This document shows, in pieces, positions 45,801 to 57,200 of a stretch of DNA of 64,000 nucleotides. The position numbers were made by a program, and so were the translations under genes. The stretch's first letter is position 1. Each line of letters begins with the position of its first letter. The DNA comes from Myrica gale (lineage: Eukaryota > Streptophyta > Magnoliopsida > Fagales > Myricaceae). The notes beneath the pieces are model-generated. The model saw nothing but the letters and a program-made list of their open reading frames with translations. It did no database searches and was not told the origin of the DNA. Location of the stretch: contig OZ005605.1 in NCBI GenBank assembly GCA_963930655.1, forward strand, positions 11,477,501 through 11,541,500. The letters run 5' to 3'.

Positions 45801-47331
45801 CAAGTGGAGCTGCTACATAACCCCAGCAAGTAGTCAGTCAACAGCCAACACGCACATATAATAATCCATGAAAGAAGACAATACCTTCATCATCGCCAAA
45901 TAAACTACGCTTGAGCTTCTCCTCAGCAGTACGCCCACTTTTACCCCTTCCAAAAATCTCCTCCTCATCAGACAACCCAGAAGGCTCTTCCTCAGAAACA
46001 CCCTGAGCTTTTTTCAACCGCTTAAACTTTTTGCTCTGCTGAAAAATTGTCAAGCACAAATCTTGAGACATGAACTATCAGATTTCACATATACAGAGCT
46101 CTGTAAAAAGCGTCAAGAGTGTGAGACGAAAAGATATCATCAAACCTTCCAACGGGGAATCGTAATATTATTGTCCTCCAGGAGCTCATAGTCATCTTCA
46201 TCAAGGGTATAATTCTCTCTAAGAAAGTAGAAATAAAAATCATTACAAATAAGGAACTAACTTGGTCTGGCCATTATAAACAAATAAAAAAAACGAGGAA
46301 AAAGTATGCAAATTACCACAATTCTAAATACATGGAAGAAAAAAGAAAACCCATATTTAAACTATCCTAAACTTAAAGCGTTATGCCAAGAAAATAAATA
46401 TCACTAGTATCATTCGGTTTTAGATTAAGGTAATAAAACTCACTTTTTCTTCCTTTTCTTCTTCTTCTGTCTCTCCTCGTCACTGTCTGCCCTCTCTTCC
46501 TCATCTTGTTCGTCTTCTTCATCTACGTCATCCACTATAAATCCGTCCTTCTCATATTCATCCTGCCCTTCTTCTGCACAGGAAATTTTGAAACAAAAAG
46601 AAAACGAGTTAAAGCACTCTCCACCAGAACATTCACACAGCTTATCTCCAAAGGTGGAAAACAAAAACTCCCACAAAAAATAATAATAAAAAAGAACAGG
46701 TGCCAAAAACAATCACACAGGAGACTACATCAAGACGTCACCGAGGTCTTAACCATCTTCAACGATGAGAGTTATATCTTTCGTTTCAGAATCTCATGTA
46801 TTACTAATTTATGTTGTCCCAAGATTGCGAAATCATCAGTCTCAACTACACCAAAACCACAATAGCTCCCTCACAATTTCCTAGCTCTCTTTTCCAAATT
46901 AATGAAAACCTTATAACCTGTCCCGCAGCTTCCAGGGTTTTTCTCTTCACAAAACAAAATGGACCCTGATTTGAACACTTGAATCATAAAAGTTAAATCT
47001 GTCCACTTAACTCCGACGAAATTCACAAACAGCAAGTGAAACCCAGAACCCCAAATGTTTAAAGATTAGCCAGAAAAATCGAAACTTAAAGCCTGTACCA
47101 TCTTCTTCGTCTTCTTCATCGTCATCAACATTCCGGAGTCTGCCTCCATCAATGGGCCCCCTTTCGTCCTCCTCATCGACCTCAACCTCGACCTCATCTG
47201 TGTCAAAATCCAAAAGACCACGCGACCAAAGTGAGGAAGGCAGATAGTTCGAGGGCTTTTTCGTCGAAGAACATAAATTTTGGGGTTTTCGATAGCTTAC
47301 CTTCTTCGTCAGAAACTACGGTTTTTCCCAT
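33076..47331 (-). CDS. SPT6L: Transcription elongation factor SPT6 (SPT6-like, GTB1 type)
   Basis: Histone chaperone that travels with RNA polymerase II. Seventeen exons: 47331-47301, 47197-47099, 46573-46444, 46218-46146, 46038-45885, 45812-45683, 45592-45343, 45256-45056, 44966-44841, 44729-44343, 44270-44160, 44053-43274, 42256-42115, 42020-40846, 40157-39948, 34697-34208, 33596-33076. All phases close: 5010 nt, 1669 aa, close to Arabidopsis SPT6L. Order: acidic N-terminus with a lysine stretch (1-290), helix-turn-helix and core (290-700), YqgF-like domain (about 740-880), helix-hairpin-helix ([11 protein letters not shown], about 955), S1 domain (about 1130-1205), tandem SH2 (about 1270-1480), then a Gly/Trp-rich tail with about ten WG/GW pairs. 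Such a tail binds Argonaute in plant SPT6L. Intron 15 (34698-39947) holds an antisense LINE. No sign of damage. Confidence 0.95.
35340..39690 (+). mobile_element. LINE A (L1 type) in SPT6 intron 15, antisense, 5'-truncated, endonuclease region lost
   Basis: A 997-codon open frame (35363-38356) starts in the ORF1-like region ([19 protein letters not shown], also present in LINE B near 58480), runs through a GC-rich Gly/Pro/Ser linker, and passes straight into the segment before reverse transcriptase ([20 protein letters not shown]). The apurinic endonuclease, present in LINE B at 56050-56830, is absent. RT motifs: [37 protein letters not shown]; the active site reads FAND instead of FADD. A frameshift near 38335 separates the remaining 432 codons (to 39612) with the zinc finger CYLC..DHILFHC. 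The 3' end has AATAAA near 39658 and an A10 tail at 39681-39690. A possible decayed target duplication is TTCAATATGATT (about 35336) versus TTCGAATAGATT (39691). Confidence 0.85.
39813..39842 (+). repeat. (AG)n microsatellite
   Basis: About 14 AG units in SPT6 intron 15, 106 bases before exon 15 on the minus strand; on the transcript it reads as a CT tract. Confidence 0.85.
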
Positions 47332-47566
47332 TGTCAAAGGAAATTAGGGCAACTGAAGGAGAAACTGAGAGAATGAGAGAGTTCCAAAATGTATTAAAGG
47401 AATCCGAGTGAAATCCGATAAAGTTGTGAGAAGATCGTAGTGATGGACATGAAGAGAGACGCGACTCGTAGGAAGCAAGGGGGAAGAGGCGGTTCGATTT
47501 TGTAAAAAGGCGAGAAATGTTACAAATATAACCACAAAAACAGTTTTTGGGCAGCCACAAGAACGC
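47332..47566 (-). promoter_or_regulatory. SPT6 leader and promoter region
   Basis: Lies between the SPT6 start codon and the AT-rich MITE-like repeat. The first ~170 bases upstream of the ATG are likely leader. No classical TATA box is evident at the right spacing, which is common for housekeeping plant genes. Confidence 0.45.
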
Positions 47567-47790
47567 TGCGTTTCATTTGTAAAATTTTACGCCCTTAAAA
47601 TTTTATTATAATAAAATAATTACAATATAATTTCAACCTTTATCAAATTTTTACTTATCATTAAAAAAAATATAAAAAAATTCATTCAAATCATCTCTTT
47701 TCATTTTTTTACCAATTTTAATACCCTAAAATTTTAACCTCTTCAAAATTTTAACATCTTCAAAATTTTAACACTCAAACAATCGCAGTA
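47567..47790. mobile_element. AT-rich MITE-like repeat, copy 2
   Basis: Related to 27746-27935. The ends CTGCG..TTTGTAAAATTTTA (left) and TTAACACTCAAACAATCGCAG (right) are roughly inverted. Contains a short tandem 'cttcaaaattttaaca'. It lies about 240 bases upstream of the SPT6 start codon. Confidence 0.5.
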
Positions 47791-47937
47791 ATAGTATTTC
47801 AAGACAAAAAAATAAAAACAACACAACCTAGTAGAGTTTCGTTCCTTTTTTTTTCAAGAGTAATGGAAGAATGTATTTAGTGGTAATAAGTTAATAGCTC
47901 TAGATTTATTTTTTTCAAACAAAGGATTACTTAAAAG

Positions 47938-50080
47938 TAGGGGTGTCCAAAAATCAGGCCGGACCGGCCCGGTTCTGGCCAAACCGGTGAGAAAAAACTT
48001 ACCGAAATGACCAGTTCGATGAAACCGGTACACTCCGGTCCGGTCCCGGTTTCATACATAGAAAAACTGGTACCGGACCGGACTATACTGCTCCAGACCG
48101 ATCCGAATTGGTTTATTTTAAAAAATTAAATAAGATGAAAAGTTGAAAACAATAACGCGACCCTCCACGTCCTCTCTCACATCATATTTCAAACCCTAAC
48201 CCCCCTTCTCAGTTCGCAGCGCACCCCTGACCCCCTCCCTCAGTTCGCGTCGACGCAGCACCCCTCCCCGCCCCCGATCTCTCTCTCTTACGGTCCAGCT
48301 TTCTTTCATCATCGTCTGAGCTAGTTCTAATATTTTCTTGCCCAGATTTTTCGGGTAGATCCATTTGCTGGGTGAATTTGGTTTGTTTTTTGTTTTTATT
48401 TCCTTGATTTGCTCTTTCTTTGGATGATGGTAGGCGATAAGATAGGATTGAGATTATTATAATTGAAATCTCGGTCATTTGTCTATCGTATGTATTTTGT
48501 TGGGGTTTATTTGTGAAGAAAAGTTTCGTAAGTGAGTTTGTTTGAAGCTTTTGATGTTATTGTAGCTCTATGTCTAGATGGGTTTTCTGTGTTTTAAGTC
48601 TTTTTTTTTTTGTGATGAGGTTTGTTTATAATGCTTCTATGTAATTCTGTTTTGTCGTTTCCTGTTTGAAATCGTGCAACTAGGACTTGGTTGTTCTGTA
48701 GCTTTTGTCCTATTGGGTGCCTAATTTTATGTGATTATGATCAAGTGCTTGGGTGAAATGCTGGCTAGAATGCTTGCGTCATCATTCCTTGCCTCGAAGG
48801 TAGAAGCTTGGGTGATTGGTGTTTTGATTTTGTCGTCGGACGTTGAGATTCATGTCTATTCTTGGTTGTAAAATATGGTAAAAGAACATTATTTTGTTTT
48901 ACTATTGCGGGGTAGGTCAAGATAGCTAATGGCGTAATTGGCTATTCACTCTGCTTCCGTAAACTGCTGGTTTGATTCTATTTTGTGGTGTTCAGTTTCA
49001 GCTGGATATGATATTATGAGCTTTAAGTATTTTGTCACAATAGGTTGACCTATATTAAATAGCAACCTGATGCTTGGATGATTCTCAACACTTCATGAGG
49101 CAACTAGTACAATGTAAGAATATGAGAATATAATTGGATGAAAACAAGATCTACGAACAACAAATTACATGTAAGAATTCTAAATTATATGTAGAGTATT
49201 CCTGGTGCATGAGAACTAATTAGTTTTATTTTAAAATGTCTCTATGTTGGTTAGTTTTTAAATTTTGTAAGTTCTAGTTATTTAATATTTATGAAGATTT
49301 AAACATATTTATGTTCTAAATTATTAGGAATAACTTTTACCTCACGAGTGGCTTGGGTTGAGATCAATGAGGTCTAATTAGATTGATTTTATGGTAAGGT
49401 TTTATTTCTTTTTTATAATAATGTCCATTATTGTTAATTTGTTTCATAGTTTATTATATATATATATATTTTTTTTACAGCTTGATGAGAGATAGACAAT
49501 TGGACAATTGATGACGTATACTTTATTTTATTTTTCTACAGTTTTGTTGGCATGTATTAATTATAATTTTTTTATTATTTTGTTGTTTGTTATGGCTTGT
49601 AATAGAGTAGTGTAATTAGTAAATACTAATTAGTTCCAGTAGCATTTCTATTTGATACTTTTATTTTTGACTTTCTTTATTTTGGAATTTCTATATGGTT
49701 TGTTGATTTAGAATTATTTTAAATGTATAATTTAGAGTTCTTTAATTTGTAACCTAGTAATCAGTATATTAGTATTCTTTAAATATATAATTTAGAGTTC
49801 TTTTAAGTTTGTTGTAGAAGAAAGGTCACAATTGTATCATAATTTTGTTGAGATCATAGTCCAAATTAGATGCTAAAAAACACTACAAAATTGATGTAAA
49901 AAAGCATAGAAAATGGTTAAAAAAAAGAACAAAAAACTTCACTTAAAGAAGGCCCAAACCCTGGGGCCCAAACCGAACCGGTCCTTGGCCGGTCCGGTCC
50001 GTTGATACACTCTGAGAAAATGCGGTTATACTGGCCCAGACTGGACCGAACCAGACCGTAGCGGCTAATGGACACCCCTG
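47938..50080. mobile_element. Non-autonomous hAT element, 2.1 kb, perfect target duplication
   Basis: Ends TAGGGGTGTCCA (left) and TGGACACCCCTG (right) are inverted repeats. CTTAAAAG flanks both sides exactly (47930-47937 and 50081-50088), the 8 bp expected of hAT elements. Subterminal regions are packed with CCGGNCCGG-type motifs (47960-48110 and 49960-50070). The interior is AT-rich and has no transposase; short frames near 48209-48478 have no domain. Confidence 0.9.
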
Positions 50081-50088
50081 CTTAAAAG

Positions 50089-51257
50089 AATAAGGGAACA
50101 CATGTTGGGTACGGCCCATATGGCCACCTTCCCCTCTCTTCCTCTCACCTTTTGTTTTTTGTTTTTTTTTCAAAGATACACAAAATGTTGAAAGAGATGG
50201 AGAATCTTTTGCAATAAAATAAATGGCAAGGTTAGTCTAAAGGTTTGCTCTTCACGAGATTTCAAGTTTACAAGTTTAAATCAAAGTTGCCGTCAGAACT
50301 GAACTTCAGAGGAAATAGTTTTCTCATAAGCCCTAAAATCAGGAAAAGTTTCTAAAATCAAAGATATGAATAATAGAATAAAAACAAGGGCACTTTCTAA
50401 GATCGTGGACGCAACATGTGTTGTTGTTCTATAATTTTCACAAATCAACACCATCAAGAAGATGATCGGAGTTGGTACCAGAGGAGTTTTCTGTAGAGAT
50501 ATCCATGAGAACCATGATTGGCTTTGTGCAGAAGAGAACATGACTTCAGCATTGAATTTTTAGCAAGTCTGAGAGAATAAAATCCAAGGCTTTTAGACGC
50601 CGCTTCCGGGAATTGTCTCAAATTTTATTGCACAATAACTGAAAGGTGGGGGTGTTGCGAAGGAAAAAAAAAACTGAAAGGTGGGGGTGACTTTGCAAAA
50701 TCCATTAGGTATTCCAGACATCTTAACATCCGCTCTAGTGAAAAGCATCGCATAATTATCCAAGGCAGATTTAGATGCATTCACTATGAGCGTCATTTTG
50801 GTCATTTTCCCGGGACAGAATGTGATCCAAAGGGGAGAGTTTCTGTTTTCTGCTAGCCCCTAATTCGGTGCAAAAGCAGAAAATAGTATCAGCAAAATTC
50901 CTGCTCTGATGAAGAAGAATACTGGATTGACACCGGACGAGAAACAAAAGGGTAATGTCATACATTTTTTTATTCTTTTCACCTCCTTACATTTCTATAG
51001 ATCAGAATACACAAAACATCTGCAATGCATGTATCAAGGACTGCCACCTATGTGACTTTGACCTGAAATGCATGTACCCACTGGATTTTTTCAATGAGAT
51101 ATGTACACCCATACAAACATTATATATCCACTCAGACTGTGATGCACGCCCTTTGCGTTGCTCACAAAACTCCTCCAGTTTGCCCAGCCGAAAGATTCAA
51201 TTTAGTCCCTTCAGCAGCAGAGGATGATTTTACCTAGAAATTTGGAATTTTTCTCTC
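50089..51257. other. Gap between hAT and DUF7036 gene
   Basis: Contains the probable 3' untranslated region of the DUF7036 gene just below 51258. Minus-strand frames at 50293-50541 and 50593-50965 are broken and resemble no family I know; they may be a decayed gene piece. A duplicated 'aaactgaaaggtgggggtg' unit occurs at 50636-50690. Confidence 0.35.
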
Positions 51258-54200
51258 TTACAAATGCAATATAAGAGCAAGGAACAGAGAAGATGCCCAT
51301 GGAGCGGCATTAAGAAAACCTGCAGAAGCTGCAAAAATGGTGCATGAGTCTGCTGAGGATATCTGAGACCCCTAAATATACTTAATTAAGTTTAAAATTG
51401 GCCATAGTTTGATGACATGCAGACAAAAAGATTTGCCAAAAACTCAGAAGAAAACCTTAAGTAGGTCGGATAAAACTCATAAGCACATCATTTTTTTTCC
51501 TGGATATTTAAGCTGAACTATTTGAAATGAAAGTAAAAAACCATAAAAAACTATAATTGCCTGATTCAAAACCGGATACAGACAAAAACAATTGCATGCA
51601 ACAATTAGGATCCGATACACTAAACTTATTAGCTATATTTGGAGCAGCAGACTAACGTCATTAAGTATATCATACTCACATGAAGCTGGTGATGGTGCAA
51701 CTGATTGCAGAGTGTAGGAATGGTCTGAATTTGATTCACTGTTTGATGGGGGCTGAGCATGAGCAAAAACTACATTTGGCAAGGGACTAGATGCTGGAAT
51801 TGTATGAGAAATGGGTGCCGATGGGACTGGTTGGAAGGCTGGAGGATAATTAGGAGAAATATATGGTGCAACAGTAGGGGCCGAGTGAGATTGCTTTCTT
51901 GCATTCCGTTTTGAACTCCTTTTGTATTCATGGCGGCAACCAGGAGGCTTTGCTTCATAACTTTTCTCAGGTGCAGGCATACTTCTCTTCGGGCCAGGTG
52001 AAGCATCCTGAGGTGCAGGTGCGCCTCTTTGAGCTGCAGGAACACCTCCCTCAATTGCAGGAGCAGGAGCAGGAGCAGTTACAGGAGCAGTTACAGGAGA
52101 TAGATGGGTATCATAGTGATGGTGATGATGGTGGTGATGGTGCAGGTGTTGGTGGTGGTGGTGGTGGTGGTCGTGGGCATGAGGCTGAGGCGCAGGAGAA
52201 GGTGAGGTGCCACTGCCATCACCACTGAGAGAGTGTTGCAAGACAGTTGAAAGACGAACTTGCTTAACCCTCCCAAATACAGTATTATTCAGGCCAAGGT
52301 TTTCTGAATGAGAGTGGGTAATTGTTTGAGCCAGTTGCTTTAATCTTTGTGTTGAGGGAGTATTCCCGACTGCCAGGAGAACAGAAGACTGAACAATAGT
52401 GGGAGCAGCTACTGTTGAACCTTTTGAATTTGATAAGCGAACATACAAGTTCTGCATCCAGATGACAAAAAAGATAAAAGATAAAAGAGCAATCAGAATC
52501 TGTACAGTGCATACCAAGACCATTAAATCATCCGTCTCTTAAGATAAATGACCAGTGACATCTTCAAGCATCCAATCATAGAGCATCCATGATTTATAAA
52601 ACTCATGAAATTAGTAGTTTCTTCATTTACATCAGATTCCAGTTATAGTTTATGTCAGATAAAATAGAATTTTAGTTCCTGGACTATGTTTCAGCTTCCA
52701 GGTTTGTCCATAACCTATCAACTGTCTATAGTCCTTAAAAGTTCTCTATGTTGCTCAATTTTATCCTGATTATGCCTTACCATCCAAACTACTGATGCAA
52801 CAAAGGTGTTTATGCTCGTCCTCTTGATTCTGTCATGGCGCATTAGATCAGACACTAGTTTTCTAATTTTTTTTTGATAAGTAAGCCAATCTTATTAAAA
52901 AGGAAAAACAAAGATACAAAACAACAGAGTCAACAGTACAAAAGACTATACTGAAACCCCTAACATAAACAAGCAAGAAAGCTAAGAAAATCCGAAAAAC
53001 TCGAAAAAGGAGAACCTAACATCACATTAGCCCAAAGAAAAAGCAACTGCACAACAAGACCCCTTAAACTATCCAGAGACCGCTCAGAATTTTCGAAGCA
53101 TATGTTTTTCCTCTCCCTCCACAAGATCCACCATACAGCAAGCGGAATCATCCTCCACACTGCCAAAGCAATGGGGTTGTCGAACCGCTTTTTCCAGCCC
53201 CTCAACACCTCAATCACCCTCCTCGGCATGATCCAAGAAAGTTTCATAATGCAAAATAAATGTGCCCACAACGCTCTAGCCACCGAACAATGCAGGAAAA
53301 GATGATCCACAGACTCCCCTCGTCTTTACACAAGAAACACCAATCAGTCAAGTAGAAGCCCTTCCTCCTTAAGTTGTCAATAGCCAACACTCTCCCATGA
53401 GCAGCCTCCCAAGCCAAAAAAGAAACTCTAGAGGGAGCCAAAGTCTTCCAGCACTAACGCCAAGGGAAACCCAAATCAATATTCCTCAAAAGAGATCTAT
53501 ACTTAGACTTGACCGAAAAGGCACCGATTTTGGAATCTCGCCACCTCATCTTATCAGCCTCCCCTCTCTTAACAACCTGCCCATACAACAAAGAATAAAA
53601 GGCCGCAAAGTCTCCCATGAGTAGCCTCCCAAGCCACAAAAGAAACTCTAGAGGGAGCCAAAGTCTTCCAGCACTGACGCCAAGGGAAACCCAAATCAAT
53701 ATCCCTCGAAAGAGATCTATACATAGACTTGACCGAAAAGACACCGATTTTGAAATCCCGCCACCTCATCTTATCAGCCTCCCCTCTCTTAACAACCTGC
53801 CCATACAACAAAGAATAAAAGGCCGCAAAGTCATCCAACTCTCAATCATTGGCGGTTCTAGAAAACTGAACATTCCAAACCGTAGTTCCCGACCTAACTT
53901 CCAAATAATCTGCCACAAATGCATCCTGATTCTAAGCCAAGGAGAATAGGAGAGGGAAAGCTAAACCTTAAAATTCTCTCTCCACACCAAAGATCGTGTT
54001 AAAATCGAACTCTTACCCCACACCCCACCACAAAAAAGAGCCTGTCATAGAAGTATGCCCACCCGCTACTAATATGCTTCCACAAGCTCACCCCATAAGA
54101 ACCATTAACCACCGGAGTCCTCCATTCCCCCACCTCGCAACCATACTTCTCCAAAATGACATTCCTCCATAACTATTGCTATCCGTAGCGAACCGCCACA

Positions 54201-57200
54201 ACCATTTCCCAAGTAAGGCCTTATTGAACAAAGGCAAACGCCTTAGACCCAACCCACCAGCGCGAAGAGGAGAGCACACCTTATCTCACCTTACAAGATG
54301 AAACTTATGTCCCTTCCCCCCACTACCCCACAAAAAATCTCTTTGGAGCTTTTCCAATCTGTTAGCCACCACCATGGGGATAGGAAAAAGAGACATGAAA
54401 TAAGTAGGAAGACATGAAAGCGTGGACTTGATAAGAGTGATTCTTCCCCCATTCGAAAGGTAAATACGCTTCCAACTAGCCAATCTCCTTTCAACCCGCT
54501 CAATAATGTCATCCCAAATGCGTGGACTCTTATATCTCGCTCCAAGAGGGAGCCAGAGGTAAGTCATCGGAAGGGCAGAAACTTCACATTCCATTATGTC
54601 GGCCAGCCGCTGAACGTTATCCACAATACTAATAGGAATAACAACAGATTTGGAAAAGTTGATCTTCAAGCCCGACACCGCCTCAAAGCAAAGCAACACA
54701 CATCTAAGGTGAGAACTTGGCTCTCCTCAGCCCCACACATGATGAGTGTATCGTCAGCAAATAATAAGTGAGAAATACACACCCCATTACCCTTACCACC
54801 ACCCACATCAACACCCACCAAGGCACCTCTCACCACCAACTCATTAATCATCTTGCTAAAAGCCTTCATAACAATAACAAATAGGAGAGGTGAAAGAGGA
54901 TCACCTGGGCGCAACCCGCGAGAACTACCAAAAAAATCCTGAGGAGAACCGTTCACCATAACCGAAAACTTCACTGTCGACATACAAAAAGCAATCCAAC
55001 AATACCGCTTCTCTCCAAACCCACACCTTCTCAACATATACAACAAGAAATCCCAATTCACATGGTCGTAGGCCTTCTAGATATCCAGCTTACAAATCAA
55101 ATCGGGCACCTGCTATCTCAACCTGGAATCAATGCACTCATGTGCAATCAACACCGAATCCAAAATTTGCCTACCTCTAACAAAGGCACTCTGAGAGGGT
55201 GAAATGATTTTATTCAACACCACCTTCAATCTGTTGGACAACACCTTAGCCAAAATCTTATAAACCCCATCCACTAAACTGATGGACGAAAATCCTTAAG
55301 CTCGACCACACCAACCTTCTTGGGAATGAGAACAATGAAGCAAGCATTCAAACTCTTGACAAATTTCCCCCTTTGGGCAAATTCATTAAAAGAAGCCAAA
55401 ATATCCCTCTTAATCACCTCCCAGCAAGACTGAAAGAAGGCTAAAGAGTATCCATCCGGGCCCGGGGCTTTATCCCCATTAAGGCAATGCACTACCGCAG
55501 TCACCTCATCCTCAACAAAAGGTCTCTCAATCCAGCTAGCTTCCTCCCCCGAGATAGAATCAAACTCTAAGGACTCCACTGACGGCCTCCAAGAGTGAGG
55601 TTCTTTGTACAAGGCACAGTAATAATTCACAATCTCATCGGACACCACAACCGGATCCTCCATAACAACCCCATCCACCTTCGAACGAGTAATGAAATTA
55701 TTCCTCCTATTCGAGTTTACCATGCAATGGAAAAACTTGGTGCTTCTATCACCCTCCTTAAGCCACAAAGATCGCGACTTCTGTCTCTAACTCACCTCCT
55801 CCATATCAAGCAGGCGATCCAACTCCCACAACACATGAATCTTCCTGGCTTTCCCTTCCTCCTCCAAAAGCCCCCCTTCATCCAACTAGTCAAGCGAAGA
55901 CAACTCAGTGAACAAAGAGGACTCCTAAAGCTAACGAAAACCTCCTGGTTCCACACCTTCAGATCTCTTTTCAGCGCCTTCAACTTTGCATCCAACACAA
56001 AACTAGGAGACCCCGCAAAAGAATACAAACCCCACCACTCCCGAACTTTATCCACAAACCCATCCACTTTCAGCCACATGTTCTCGAATCGAAACGGCCT
56101 TTTCCCACCCCCCCAGACTGCCCCGCTCCAAGAGAATAGGAAAATGGTCCGAGAGAAGGCAGGGGGACAACCTTTTCTGAGTCACCTCCAGGAACAAGGA
56201 TTCCCAAGATGAGCTAAAGAGGAAACGGTCAATCCTGGACCACGACTCAAAGGCCCTATTGTTAGACCACGTATAAACTCCACTCATCAGAGGAATGTCC
56301 ACAAGACTCAACTCCGCAACGAAATCAGAGAACTCCACCATCGCTCTCCCAACCCCACCTCCACCCGAACGCTCGCTAGGAAACCGGGTGACATTGAAAT
56401 CACCCCCAATACACCACTGGAGATCCCACCAAACAAAAACCCCAGCCAACTCATCTCATAACAAACTCCTATCCCTATCCTCATTAGGACCATAAACACC
56501 CGAAAACATCCACTGATATCCATCATCCACATTTTTAAAGATCACCGAAACCGAAAACTCACCAAGGCAAGAAACCACCATCTCCAACACCCTATTATCC
56601 CACATTAATAAAATACACCCCGAGGCGCCAATTGCCGCCAAACTAAGCCAACAAACATGCGCCCCTCCCCACAAACGCCTAACCAAAGCCCTAGAAACCT
56701 CAGCCACTTTGGTCTCTTGAAGACAAACAACATCCGGTCTCCAACCTCTCAAAAGATTCCCCACCCTACTACACTTCACATTATCATTCAACCCCCTAAC
56801 ATTCCAACTCAAGATTCGTGACATCATTTAAACACTAACAATGTCCGCCCTTTGTTCTTGCTCTTTCTAGCAATTGAAGAAGACCCTTCATAGTTAACCG
56901 AAGAAGTCAAAACCTGCAGCTCTCGTATCAACTTCCCCCTGATTTTCTAGACTTTTTTGAACTGCTCTGCACCCTGTCTCTTTCCAACGCAACGAAGAGC
57001 TGCCTCAGCTCCTCCTCATGATCCTCACACAACACCGCAACCAAATGTCTAACGGAAGAAACCATCTCTAAGACCCAATCTGAAACACCAACCTCCTGAG
57101 ATTTCCCCATCAAGTCATCACTAGGGAAACAGACCACCAGGGGATCCACATTCGCCAATTCCCTCTCATCATCCCCCAAAAACTCACCATTCTCCAACTC

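Noticed and set aside
50293-50965. Minus-strand frames as a host gene between hAT and DUF7036
   Set aside because: Broken frames with no recognisable domain and no convincing splice structure; left as unrecognised sequence.
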